DNA from: Paucibacter sp. TC2R-5
GTDB taxonomy: Bacteria > Pseudomonadota > Gammaproteobacteria > Burkholderiales > Burkholderiaceae_C
Direction of reading: 5' to 3'
Assembly: GCF_025717605.1 (NCBI RefSeq)
Contig: NZ_JAJIRQ010000001.1
Span: 124,001 to 188,000 of the forward strand
Length of the DNA: 64,000 nt
Positions 16,643-27,185 of the stretch are shown one piece after another. The first letter of the stretch is position 1, and each line of letters begins with the position of its first letter. A program made the translations under genes and the position numbers. The notes beneath the pieces were generated by a model that ran no database searches, had not been told where the DNA came from, and saw nothing but the letters and a program-made list of their open reading frames with translations.

Positions 16643-18292
16643 TCATTTGTGCCCGCCACCGCTGCTGCCCGAGCCACCATAGGACCCGCCGCTATAGCCT
16701 CCACCGCCAGGGTAGATGCGTGGTCCGCCGCTGCGCCGGCACTGCGCATATTCAGCGCTGGCTTCGCCGAAATTGTCTTTATAGCTTTGGCAATCGTCAT
16801 TGCTGGTGCCGCAGGACTTCACCAGCATGAAGATGAAGAACAGCACAAACAGGCTCAGGATGATGTTGCGCATGGGGCGCTGCGAGCCGGTGTTGAAGCT
16901 CGACGCATCGCGGCTGAGTGCCCCAGCTTGGCTGGCATCGAGTTTGAAGGCCTTGGCAACCTCGGCGGCGTCGAGCTTGCGGCCCAGGCTCCAGGTGACT
17001 TCATCTGCGGTTTGCTCGCGGCTGAGCAGGGTACCGGCTTGGCCACCGGCGGCTTCATAGTCGCTGACTTGCGCGATTTGATCGCGCGCCACCGGCCAAT
17101 AGAACTCGCCCAGCACATGGGTGACCTTGGCCGCATAGCTCCAGCGTTTTCTGAAGCGCTGGCCCTGCCATTCGATGCGCTCACCTTGGCCCTGGGGTGA
17201 GCCAGTCAAGGGCCGCACCAAACTCCAACCTTCCTCGGTGTCCACCAGGAAGGCAAAGCCCTCCAATTTGTTGAACAAGAGGTACTCGCGCCAAAAAGTC
17301 TGTTCGTCATCGCTGCCGGCGGCCGGCAGATCGCAGCGCTCTTGGTAGCCCACCACCTGCCACGGCAGCTTGGCGCCCGTGCTGAGCGCCAAATTGCCGA
17401 TAAGGCCGACCCGGCCGAGCGGAATTTGCGGCTCGCGCCCGGCCACTTCTTGGGCGTAATGAGCGAGTCCGGCGCTTGTATCGGCGTTTGAATCTACGCC
17501 TTGGCCCTGCGAGATGTCCACCACCGCCTGGCACTGGCCGCAGACGATGGATTTGCTTTGCGCCAGCTGCGGCGTCAGCGCCGCGCCGCAGCTCGGGCAC
17601 TCTAGGCTGCGCGCCTTGAGTGCGGCTTCTTGCTTGTCCTCGCGCAGTCCGTGCAAGGCCAAGTCCTCGAAGCGTACCGGCCGGCCCAGCGACCACTGCA
17701 CGCCGCCCTCCGCCCCGTAGTCCAAGCTGCCGACTTCGTCTTTGCCATTGCGCAGCTCGGCCAGCCAAGCTTCGGCGCCTAGCGCTGGCGGGCGCGGCAG
17801 CTCGCCTTGCGCGGCCAGGGTCTTGACCCGTGTCAGCGCGGAAACGCGCCAGCTTGTGCCCGCCAGCACCAGCATATCGCCCAGCACCAGCTCATGGGAC
17901 TGCGGCGGCGTCTCGTTCAAGCCCGACTCGAAGCTCAGCACAAATTGGCCGTTATCCTCGCTCAGCCAGGCACTCTTGCCCGAATCAAACAGCGCATGCC
18001 ATTCGTTCCAGGTGCCGCTGCTGCCGCCCAGCTGCAAGCGCCCGAGCACGGTGAATGCATCGCCGGCAAAGCGCCCACCGGCACCCAGCTGCAGTGGTGA
18101 ATAGTCTTCCAGCAGCTCGGCGCTGAGGCCAATTTTGCGCAGCACCGCGCCTTCGCGCAGCAAGCTACTGCGGCAAAAGGAACAGACGGCGCTGGCCGAG
18201 GCGGCGGAGGCGAACTCGACCGTCGCACCGCAGTTCGGGCAGGCTGCGCTCCAGCGGCGCTGCGCCGAGCCGGGGGAATCAGCTGGAGTCAA
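16643..18292 (-). CDS. DUF4178 protein with two zinc ribbons and a C-terminal membrane anchor
   Basis: Predicted 549 residues. Zinc ribbons at residues about 18-40 (CPNCG with a distant CSFC) and about 235-257 (CPSCG with CGQC) each precede a DUF4178 beta-barrel unit. The first unit carries FTVLGRLQLGGSSGTWNEWH and the second WQVVGYQERCDL with FWREYLLFNKLEGFAFLVD. Near residue 485 a single transmembrane helix (NIILSLFVLFFIFMLVKSCG) leads to a Gly/Ser/Tyr-rich tail. The start is TTG at 18292, 7 nt after the SPFH stop, without a good ribosome-binding site, so coupling is likely. It sits between the SPFH-SHOCT and DUF350 genes. Confidence 0.82.
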   Translation of the reverse strand: MTPADSPGSAQRRWSAACPNCGATVEFASAASASAVCSFCRSSLLREGAVLRKIGLSAELLEDYSPLQLGAGGRFAGDAFTVLGRLQLGGSSGTWNEWHALFDSGKSAWLSEDNGQFVLSFESGLNETPPQSHELVLGDMLVLAGTSWRVSALTRVKTLAAQGELPRPPALGAEAWLAELRNGKDEVGSLDYGAEGGVQWSLGRPVRFEDLALHGLREDKQEAALKARSLECPSCGAALTPQLAQSKSIVCGQCQAVVDISQGQGVDSNADTSAGLAHYAQEVAGREPQIPLGRVGLIGNLALSTGAKLPWQVVGYQERCDLPAAGSDDEQTFWREYLLFNKLEGFAFLVDTEEGWSLVRPLTGSPQGQGERIEWQGQRFRKRWSYAAKVTHVLGEFYWPVARDQIAQVSDYEAAGGQAGTLLSREQTADEVTWSLGRKLDAAEVAKAFKLDASQAGALSRDASSFNTGSQRPMRNIILSLFVLFFIFMLVKSCGTSNDDCQSYKDNFGEASAEYAQCRRSGGPRIYPGGGGYSGGSYGGSGSSGGGHK

Positions 18293-18299
18293 AGGAAAT

Positions 18300-19352
18300 T
18301 CAGCCGAGTTTCTTCAGCAGATCGGTCTTCTTGGCGGCGAACTCCTCGTCGGTCAAGATGCCCTTGGCCTTGAGCTCGCCGAGCTTCTCCAGCAAGGCCA
18401 TGATGTCTTCCGCGGTTTGTACCGGAGCTGCCGGCGCTGTTGCTGCTGCAGTTGGCGCGGCTTGGCCACCTAAGCCCGCTTGCAATTGCTGGGCCATCAC
18501 TTGCCCCATGGCAAGACCTGCCCCCAGACCCATCGCGTCGCCGGCCACGCCACTTCCGCCGCCGCCACTGCCCGCACCTTCGGCAAACTTGGGGATCGCC
18601 TGCGCGGTCTGGTATTGCATGAATTGGCCCATGTTCTGGCCGATCATGCCCATGCCGATTTTCTGGTCGAGGATCTTCTGCAACTCCTCGGGCAGCGAGA
18701 CGTTTTGCAGCGTGACGCTCTCCAGCTTCAGGCCTATCTTGGCGAACTCGGGCGCGGTGACGGCTTGCAGCTGCGCAGCAAACTCGACCTGATTGGCCGC
18801 CAGGTCAAGAAATGGGATGCCGGCCTGCGCGACCGCATCGCTGATGTGTTGCAGCATCATGCCGCGCAGCTGGCCGTCCAGGTCTTGGGCCGTGTAGCGC
18901 TCGCGCGTGCCCGAAATCTCGGTGTGGAAGAGCTTGGCGTCGGCAATGCGGTAAGCAAAGTTGCCAAAGGCACGCAGCCGCACCGCGCCGAAATCCTTGT
19001 CGCGAATCGTCACCGGTTGCTGGGTGCCCCAGCGCTGGTCGATCTGTTGGCGGGTGCTGAAAAAGTACACATCGCTCTTGAAGGGCGACTCGAACAATTT
19101 GTCCCAGTTCTTCAGATAGGTCAGCACCGGCAGGGTCTGCGTTGTCAGCTTGTACATGCCGGGGCCGAATACATCGGCCACCTTGCCTTCATTGACGAAG
19201 ACAGCGATCTGCGACTCGCGCACGGTCAGCGAGGCGCCGTACTGGATTTCCATATCGGCAATCGGGAAACGCCAAGCCAGCGTACCGTCGGTGTCTTCGG
19301 TCCACTGAATAATGTCTATGAACTGTTTCTTGATGAAGTCCATCAGTCCCAT
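18300..19352 (-). CDS. SPFH/Band-7 protein with C-terminal SHOCT domain (virion-core/YdjI-like)
   Basis: The 350-residue protein begins MGLMDFIKKQFIDIIQW, typical of this bacterial SPFH subgroup. The SPFH core spans about residues 25-235 (VRESQIAVFVNEGKVADVFG, FSTRQQIDQRWGTQQPV). A Gly/Ala-rich low-complexity region follows from about 255 to 310. The last 40 residues are a SHOCT module (EDIMALLEKLGELKAKGILT, then FAAKKTDLLKKL). The ATG at 19352 has a perfect AAGGAG 6 nt upstream. It heads the operon with DUF4178 and DUF350 genes. SPFH proteins form membrane-associated oligomeric scaffolds; SHOCT modules are thought to mediate oligomerisation. Confidence 0.88.
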   Translation of the reverse strand: MGLMDFIKKQFIDIIQWTEDTDGTLAWRFPIADMEIQYGASLTVRESQIAVFVNEGKVADVFGPGMYKLTTQTLPVLTYLKNWDKLFESPFKSDVYFFSTRQQIDQRWGTQQPVTIRDKDFGAVRLRAFGNFAYRIADAKLFHTEISGTRERYTAQDLDGQLRGMMLQHISDAVAQAGIPFLDLAANQVEFAAQLQAVTAPEFAKIGLKLESVTLQNVSLPEELQKILDQKIGMGMIGQNMGQFMQYQTAQAIPKFAEGAGSGGGGSGVAGDAMGLGAGLAMGQVMAQQLQAGLGGQAAPTAAATAPAAPVQTAEDIMALLEKLGELKAKGILTDEEFAAKKTDLLKKLG

Positions 19353-19459
19353 GGTGTGCTCCTTCGTTGTAAGCGTGCGCCGCAGTATGCGACATCTGCG
19401 GCCCGGTTTTACTCTCCCTGTGGGTGATTTTCACGTGGCAGCGCAGGCACAATTCCGGC

Positions 19460-19945
19460 ATGAAGCAAATTCCCCGTGTCAGCATCCAAACCGAAGACTT
19501 TGATCTGGGCGCGCAAACGCTGGCCCTGCGTGGGCAAGACGGCGGCATAGGCGCTGTGGTGGCCTTTGTCGGCACCGTGCGGGATGCCAGTCATGGCCAG
19601 AACGTCAGTGCCATGGAGTTGGAACATTACCCCGGCATGACCGAGGCGGCGATCGAAAGCATGATTGACGCGGCCTTTGCGCGCTTTGACATTCGCGCCG
19701 CGCGGGTGATTCACCGCGTCGGCGCCTTGCTCGCCTGTGATCAGATCGTGCTGGTGCTGGTGGCTTCGGCGCATCGCGGCCAGGCTTTTCAAGCCTGCGA
19801 GTTCTTGATGGATTATCTGAAGACGCAGGCACCGTTCTGGAAGAAGGAAACCACGCCCGACGGCGCCCATTGGGTCGATGCGCGCGACAGCGACGATGCG
19901 GCGCTGGCGCGCTGGGGCTTGGTCTCGAACAACGCCAGCGTATGA
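19460..19945 (+). CDS. moaE: Molybdopterin synthase catalytic subunit MoaE
   Basis: The 161-residue protein matches MoaE: GAVVAFVGTVRD, LEHYPGMTEAAIESM, VIHRVGALLACDQIV and the catalytic-lysine region APFWKKETTPDGAHWVDARD. MoaE with MoaD-thiocarboxylate inserts the dithiolene sulphurs that turn cyclic pyranopterin monophosphate into molybdopterin. No moaD or other moa gene is in the window, so the pathway must be completed elsewhere or just outside the usual order. The ATG at 19460 was chosen over an upstream in-frame start that lacks homology. The stop overlaps crcB by 4 nt (ATGA). Confidence 0.92.
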   Translation: MKQIPRVSIQTEDFDLGAQTLALRGQDGGIGAVVAFVGTVRDASHGQNVSAMELEHYPGMTEAAIESMIDAAFARFDIRAARVIHRVGALLACDQIVLVLVASAHRGQAFQACEFLMDYLKTQAPFWKKETTPDGAHWVDARDSDDAALARWGLVSNNASV

Positions 19946-20331
19946 CAGCCGCCATGTTCTTCCAGGCGGGAGCCGTCGCCGGCGGCGCGGCCGTCGGTGC
20001 GCTGCTGCGTTGGGCTACCGGCTTGTGGCTCAATGAGCGGTTCGCGAGTGTTGCGGGCTTTCCGCTCGGCACGCTGGTGGTCAATCTGGCCGGCGGCTTC
20101 ATGATAGGCATGGCGATGGCCTGGTTTGGCCGCAGCCCTAATGATTTACTCAAACTGCTCTTGGTCACCGGCTTTTTGGGCGGCCTGACCACTTTTTCAG
20201 CCTTCTCGGCCGAGTCATTGGCTCTGTTGCAGCGTGGTGAGGCGGGCATGGCGCTGTGGCACGCGGCCTTGCACACGCTCGGCGGCCTGGGCTGCGCGGC
20301 GGCGGGGTGGCGCTTGATGCAGCAGGCTTAG
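19942..20331 (+). CDS. crcB: CrcB/Fluc fluoride channel
   Basis: The 129-residue, four-helix membrane protein has the Fluc signatures GTLVVNLAGGFMIG and GGLTTFSAFSAES, the latter forming the phenylalanine-lined fluoride pore. Dual-topology dimers export F- passively and protect cytoplasmic enzymes. The ATG at 19942 overlaps the moaE stop, so the channel is probably translated by coupling. I saw no fluoride riboswitch-like structure in the 107 bases before moaE. Confidence 0.92.
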   Translation: MTAAMFFQAGAVAGGAAVGALLRWATGLWLNERFASVAGFPLGTLVVNLAGGFMIGMAMAWFGRSPNDLLKLLLVTGFLGGLTTFSAFSAESLALLQRGEAGMALWHAALHTLGGLGCAAAGWRLMQQA

Positions 20332-20413
20332 CTCGCACTCTGGCTGCGGGTTTGCTCGCTTACTCTTGATCTTTTGTTGCCTTATATTGCAGATATATTA
20401 GTAAATATGATGC

Positions 20414-21409
20414 ATGGACGCAGAAGCCGAGAGGAAGAATTTGAAAGCGAAGAAACGATTTGGGGCAGCCGGCACTCAGGCTTGCAGGGACATCTGTTTG
20501 GCGATCGGCGTGCTGCTGAGCATGGGTCTCTTGGGGGCGGCGCAAGCCGCTGCCTCTGAGTCCAATCCAGCGGCTGGTGAGGCCGGCGGCGCGGACCAGG
20601 TCATGAGTCGCAGCCACCGCTGCAGTGCCACGCTGGACCTGCGCTCGCAGGCCTTGAGTGCGCAGCAAGAGCAAGCCATCTGCCGCGAGTTGGCCGAGAT
20701 TGAAGCGCGCTTTCACCGGCTGTTCGGTACCGAGGGCAAGCCGGTCAAGCATGACCTGAACAACTCGTTGCGCGCCAATATCTACGCCTCGGCCGATGAA
20801 TTTGTTCGTTATGCGGGTGCGCATTTCAATATGCCGACGAACAATGGCGGCATGTATCTGGAAGGCCTGCCCGAGCAGAGCGGCAATAGGGCCGAGTTTG
20901 TTGCCAACCAAAACAAGGACGGCAGCGTGCGCAATCTCGGGCACGAGTATGTTCACTATCTGGACGGGCGCTTCAACCTCTATGGCGACTTTTGCGCCAA
21001 TCTGCATGACTCCCATGAGCCGCCGGAGAACTGCGCCAAGCCCGCGCCGCAAACACCCTATCTGATCTGGTGGACCGAAGGCGTGGCCGAGTACATCGCG
21101 CGCGGCGCCGATCATCCCAAAGCCTTGAAACTGGCGGGCAGCAAGGCCTTCTCCCTGAGTCAGTTGTTTGACACCGGCTATATGAGCAATAGCGGCGATG
21201 AGCGCGTCTATGCCTGGGGTTACTTGGCCGCACGTTTCATGATCGAGCAGCAGCGGCCCAAGCTGGAGCAGATGCTGAGCTTCACCCGCAGCGGCGACTA
21301 CCCGCGCTACCAGGCGCTGCTGCGCGGCTGGGGCAAGAGCTTGGATGGGGAGTTTGCGACATGGCTGGACGGTCTGAGCCCGGCGGCGGCGTCAATCAAG
21401 GCTGAGTGA
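20414..21409 (+). CDS. Minimal M9 (collagenase-type) metallopeptidase, exported
   Basis: The 331-residue protein has a basic N-terminus and a hydrophobic signal (LAIGVLLSMGLLGAAQAAA). The catalytic subdomain has the gluzincin motif HEYVHYLDGRF (His177, Glu178, His181) and, about 40 residues later, WWTEGVAEYIARG with Glu222 as the third zinc ligand. This H-E-Y-x-H-Y-L-x-G-R plus W-W-x-E-G pair is characteristic of microbial collagenases. Those enzymes are usually 800-1100 residues, with an N-terminal activator and C-terminal PKD/PPC domains, all missing here. True collagen cleavage is therefore doubtful; a periplasmic or secreted peptidase is more likely. The upstream region is unusually AT-rich. 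Confidence 0.8.
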   Translation: MDAEAERKNLKAKKRFGAAGTQACRDICLAIGVLLSMGLLGAAQAAASESNPAAGEAGGADQVMSRSHRCSATLDLRSQALSAQQEQAICRELAEIEARFHRLFGTEGKPVKHDLNNSLRANIYASADEFVRYAGAHFNMPTNNGGMYLEGLPEQSGNRAEFVANQNKDGSVRNLGHEYVHYLDGRFNLYGDFCANLHDSHEPPENCAKPAPQTPYLIWWTEGVAEYIARGADHPKALKLAGSKAFSLSQLFDTGYMSNSGDERVYAWGYLAARFMIEQQRPKLEQMLSFTRSGDYPRYQALLRGWGKSLDGEFATWLDGLSPAAASIKAE

Positions 21410-21449
21410 GACAAGGGATGCAGGCATTGCCCTGCCTCCAAGTGCCGTC

Positions 21450-21932
21450 TCAAAAGCTCTTCTTCGTCACCTTTTTATGTGCGTCATTGACCAGCATCAG
21501 CGCCGCTGAGCCGTAGTACTTGTGGTACTCGGCCACCATCTCGCCGCTGCTGATGACGGGGTCGGTGCCCGTGAGCAGCTTGGCTTCCTCGATATCGCTG
21601 ACGGCCAAAACGAACAAACCTCGCCACCCGTCCACGCCGTCCAATGGGCCGGCCAGAGCCAGCTTGCCCTCGGCCGCGAGACGGTTGATATTGGCGAAAT
21701 GACCCTTGAACATGGCGCTGCGCGCCTCGCCCGCCGGCATCGGAGTCGGCCCGGTCTTGAGGATCACCAGCACATAGCGCCGCATGCCGTATTCGTCCGC
21801 GCCGACAGCTTGGGCCAACTCGGCGTCATAAATCGCTGCAGGCGGCTTGGGTGTCGCGGTGGGTTGAGGTGTTTGGGCGAGCGCGGCGCCCCAGGCTAAG
21901 CACAGCGTTAGGCTGGCAATGAGCATTCGCAT
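21450..21932 (-). CDS. Exported YCII-related domain protein
   Basis: Predicted 160 residues. The ATG at 21932 is preferred because AAAGGAG lies 9 nt upstream; an ATG at 21941 would abut the ribosome-binding site. The signal peptide is MRMLIASLTLCLAWGAALAQ, followed by a Pro/Thr linker. The YCII-like ferredoxin fold contains MRRYVLVILKTGPTP, RSAMFKGHFANINRLAAEG, LALAGPLDG and LFVLAVSDIEEAKLLTGTD, ending with a conserved-looking AEYHKYYGSAAL. YCII domains are usually cytoplasmic, so a secreted version is somewhat unusual. The function is unknown. Confidence 0.75.
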   Translation of the reverse strand: MRMLIASLTLCLAWGAALAQTPQPTATPKPPAAIYDAELAQAVGADEYGMRRYVLVILKTGPTPMPAGEARSAMFKGHFANINRLAAEGKLALAGPLDGVDGWRGLFVLAVSDIEEAKLLTGTDPVISSGEMVAEYHKYYGSAALMLVNDAHKKVTKKSF

Positions 21933-22049
21933 GGCGGGCATCTCCTTTGGGGTTCGGGCAATGCTACGCCAGGCTTTGGCTGAGCGCTTGTCAGCAATAT
22001 GAGGCCGCCGCTTGCGATTTACATGTTTGGCCAGCGATTGGGTTGTGGC

Positions 22050-22565
22050 TCAACGCCAGCGATGCAGCCCGTCAAAGTCCTCTTTGCTCAAGGCAAGGCC
22101 TTGCTGGCGCAGGATGGCGTAAGCACAGCTCAGGTGAAAGAAGAAGTTAGGCAGGGCGAACTGGCAGAGAAAGACTATGCCCGGCAGTTCTATCGTCGCG
22201 TGGCCGGCGTCACTGCTGATCGACCTGGCCTCGGCGCCTGCAAATTGCTCCGGCGTCAATTCCGCCAACCAAGCTTGGCGAGCAAGGATCATGGCCTGCA
22301 GCCCGCTCAAACCGGCCGGATATTCGCCGAAGGCCGGCACCTCCCGCCCCAAGAGTGGCGCCAGGGCCCGCAACACAAATCCGCCGGCGACCTCGACTTG
22401 GGCCCGCAGCGGCAACATATCGGCTGCCAGCCGAGCGGCGAGCAAATCGCCCTCCGACAGGGCTCCCGCCTCGATCTGCGTTTGAGCCATATCAAGCATT
22501 GCACTCAATTGGCCAAGATAGCGTTGAAAAACCGGCACCGAAGCCGCATAAAGGTTCAAGCTCAT
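22050..22565 (-). CDS. DUF1993 family protein
   Basis: Predicted 171 residues starting MSLNLYAASVPVFQRYLGQL at 22565, the usual DUF1993 opening. Other family features are DMLPLRAQVEVAGGFVLRAL and the C-terminal LPNFFFHLSCAYAILRQQGL followed by SKEDFDGLH. The fold is predicted to be a DinB-like four-helix bundle, in which His residues can bind a metal. No activity is established for the family. It is divergent from clpB, with start codons 142 nt apart. Confidence 0.85.
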   Translation of the reverse strand: MSLNLYAASVPVFQRYLGQLSAMLDMAQTQIEAGALSEGDLLAARLAADMLPLRAQVEVAGGFVLRALAPLLGREVPAFGEYPAGLSGLQAMILARQAWLAELTPEQFAGAEARSISSDAGHATIELPGIVFLCQFALPNFFFHLSCAYAILRQQGLALSKEDFDGLHRWR

Positions 22566-22641
22566 AGGTACAGGACGGGCTGAGTTGTTTGCGGCGATTG
22601 TCCGAGCAAAGCCCGGAGGCACAAGCGAATCGCGCAGCCTG

Positions 22642-22673
22642 CCCCTTGAATTCAGGCCAGGCCCGCCTCATTT
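22642..22673 (+). promoter_or_regulatory. Sigma-32 (heat-shock) type promoter of clpB
   Basis: CCCCTTGAA at 22642-22650 matches the RpoH -35 consensus and CCTCATTT at 22666-22673 matches its -10 element, with a 15-nt spacer. Transcription would begin near 22680 and leave a short leader before the GGAGG ribosome-binding site and the ATG at 22708. ClpB is a classical heat-shock gene, so sequence and gene identity agree. Confidence 0.8.
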
Positions 22674-22707
22674 GCCAATCAAGTTTTAACCGGAGGATTG
22701 ATTCATC

Positions 22708-25314
<2,607 letters not shown>

Positions 25315-25327
25315 GGCTTGCTCTTTG

Positions 25328-25350
25328 GACGGCCCTGTAATGGGGCCGTC
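25328..25350 (+). terminator. First hairpin after clpB
   Basis: GACGGCCC (25328-25335) pairs perfectly with GGGCCGTC (25343-25350) across a 7-nt loop. It starts 13 nt after the clpB stop. There is no T run, so it probably acts with the stronger hairpin downstream or protects the 3' end. Confidence 0.55.
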
Positions 25351-25386
25351 GCTTGGCTAGTCTTCTCTTGTGCACTTTGATAATGG

Positions 25387-25427
25387 GGGGCTGAATCGAA
25401 TGATTCAGCCCCTTCGGTTTTTGTTTG
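25387..25427 (+). terminator. Strong Rho-independent terminator after clpB
   Basis: An 11-bp perfect stem (GGGGCTGAATC at 25387-25397 with GATTCAGCCCC at 25402-25412) closes on a GAAT tetraloop. The T-rich CGGTTTTTGTTTG follows. It separates clpB from the GNAT gene that starts 20 nt later. Confidence 0.9.
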
Positions 25428-25446
25428 TTTCGCGCCAGTCAAGCCT

Positions 25447-26175
25447 ATGTTTTCTCCTGTTGTTGAGTCTTTTTGGCAAAGCCAATTCCTTGCCGAGACA
25501 GCGGTTTTCGACAGTGAACGCCTGAGCGTGCACATCAAGCCCGAACTGGAGGAGGCGCGCCGGCTGGTCTTGCTCAAGCGCGCGGAGGGCAAGCTGATGG
25601 TGGCCCTGAAGCCGGCGTTGGCGCAGCAGGTCGGTTTGTTGTCACAGGCCCAGAACTTGACGCCGGAAAGCTTGCGGCTGATGTTGCGGGCTGCAGGCAT
25701 TGCCTTGCACGGTGCTGACCATGTTTTCCATTTCAGCGAGGCGGCATTGGCGGCCTTGTTGGCTGAGCCGCAGGCCGCGCACATCCGTCCTTTGAGTGCT
25801 GCCGATGAAAAACTGTTTGCCGATTTCCTGTCGCAGTCAAGTGAGCAGGATTTGGATGATGCTTGGGTCGAGCTGGATCACTGGGCGGTGTTTGGCGCCT
25901 TTGATGCGCAGGGCCAGCTGATGTGCGCGGCCAGCATGTACCCCTGGGACGGCGCGCCAATTGCGGACATCGGTGTGTTGACCTTGCCCGCGTTTCGCGG
26001 CCAGGGCCAAGCGCGTCGGGTCGTGCGGGCCATTTGTCGCCATGCGGCTCAAGCCGGGTATCAAACGCAATATCGCTGCCAACTGGACAACGCGGCCTCG
26101 ATTGCCCTGGCCCAGGCCGCCGGTTTGAGTTTGTATGGCAATTGGGACGTGATCGCGCAGGACGCGGATGCATAG
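25447..26175 (+). CDS. GNAT-family N-acetyltransferase
   Basis: The 242-residue protein has a C-terminal GNAT fold. Strand and bulge residues occur in HWAVFGAFDAQGQLMCAASM, and motif A is VLTLPAFRGQGQARRVVRAI (the R-G-Q-G-x-A acetyl-CoA pyrophosphate loop). It ends YRCQLDNAASIALAQAAGL, typical of motif B. The first 110 residues (KPELEEARRLVLLKRAEGKL) are an extra domain of unknown role. The substrate is unknown. The promoter must be in the short gap after the clpB terminator or inside it. Confidence 0.82.
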   Translation: MFSPVVESFWQSQFLAETAVFDSERLSVHIKPELEEARRLVLLKRAEGKLMVALKPALAQQVGLLSQAQNLTPESLRLMLRAAGIALHGADHVFHFSEAALAALLAEPQAAHIRPLSAADEKLFADFLSQSSEQDLDDAWVELDHWAVFGAFDAQGQLMCAASMYPWDGAPIADIGVLTLPAFRGQGQARRVVRAICRHAAQAGYQTQYRCQLDNAASIALAQAAGLSLYGNWDVIAQDADA

Positions 26176-26471
26176 GCCAAACCGGCATGCGGCCGGTGGC
26201 CTTGTGTGTAGAACGTGCTGCTGGTGATGCCGCTCAAATAACGCATTCGCCTAGCGTCGGGCCGGCTTGCCCCTACGCACGGCTGCGATGTGCCGGGCAT
26301 CGCCTGACAAGTCAAGCAGTTGCCGCCACTGGTGAATCTTTTCGCCTAGGGTATTTCACAGGCTTGAGCCTAACGGCGCGCTGCTACATTCCTCACCCGT
26401 GAGATTCAGAGAACGCAAGGCGCCGGAGAGCGTCTGCGCCAGTTGACGCTATCGCTTAGGGAGGGTTTTTG
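26176..26471. other. Intergenic region before the M48 operon
   Basis: 296 bases between the GNAT stop and the next start. I see no palindrome, repeat or RNA motif in it. GGGAGG at 26460-26465 is the likely ribosome-binding site of the following gene. Confidence 0.4.
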
Positions 26472-27185
26472 ATGAGCAATGATCTGAAGTCCATGCTGGC
26501 TGTTGCCGGCTTGGCAATCGGTTTGGCCGTGAGTTCGGGTGCCGCGCTGGCAGAGAATACGAATCTGGCGCCGGGCTTTACTCAGCTGGCCAAGGCCGCC
26601 AAAGTGGTGGTCATGCCGGTAGACGTCGAGCTGTTCTCGATGTCAGCCGGTGGCGTCAATGAACCGCGAGCCGATTGGACGACGGCGGCCCACGGACATA
26701 TGAAAGCCGCCCTGGCCAGCAAGTCTAAGAAACTCGGGTTTAGCGCGGAGCCCATGAGCGAGGGGGCGGCCGACGAGTTTGCCGAACCCATTGCCCTGCA
26801 TGCAGCAGTGGCGCGTTCAATTGCCTTGCATCACTCGGTGGGTGGAGTTTGGGCGCTTCCGACTAAAGAAGGCAAGTTGGATTGGAGCTTTGGCGATGCA
26901 ATGAAGCAGTTGCAAGCCACGACGGGCGCGCAGTACGGCCTCTTTGTCTGGGTGCGAGACAGTTATGCCACCGCCGAGCGCAAGTTGGCGATGGCGGGCC
27001 TGGCGCTGCTGGGCATAGGTCTGGCAGGGGGTACTCAGACCGGTTATGCATCGCTGGTTGATCTGAACAGTGGTCAAGTGATGTGGTTCAACCGGCTGGC
27101 GCGTGCCAGTGGCGATCTGCGTGAGGCCGAAGCAGCGGCCGAATCTATCGAGGCCTTGCTGGCCGGTTTTCCCAAGGTGCAATGA
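26472..27185 (+). CDS. Exported protein of unknown function, M48 operon
   Basis: Predicted 237 residues from the ATG at 26472, with GGGAGG 6 nt upstream. A signal peptide runs to AALA. The mature region contains AKVVVMPVDVELFSMSAGGV, a central helical part, TGAQYGLFVWVRDSYATAER, a hydrophobic stretch (AMAGLALLGIGLAGG) and GYASLVDLNSGQVMWFNRLA. The ending resembles envelope lipoproteins of the DUF799/GNA1162 type, in which a beta strand with G-x-V-x-W is typical, but the match is weak. The stop overlaps the M48 start (ATGA), so it belongs to a three-gene envelope operon. Confidence 0.7.
   Translation: MSNDLKSMLAVAGLAIGLAVSSGAALAENTNLAPGFTQLAKAAKVVVMPVDVELFSMSAGGVNEPRADWTTAAHGHMKAALASKSKKLGFSAEPMSEGAADEFAEPIALHAAVARSIALHHSVGGVWALPTKEGKLDWSFGDAMKQLQATTGAQYGLFVWVRDSYATAERKLAMAGLALLGIGLAGGTQTGYASLVDLNSGQVMWFNRLARASGDLREAEAAAESIEALLAGFPKVQ

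Noticed and set aside
19353-19459. Fluoride riboswitch for crcB
   Set aside because: The leader before moaE lacks the conserved pseudoknot-type motifs; none could be drawn by eye.
25328-25412. REP pair after clpB
   Set aside because: The second hairpin has a T-rich tail directly after a GC stem and is better read as a terminator; sequences differ from the REP-like family at 40021.
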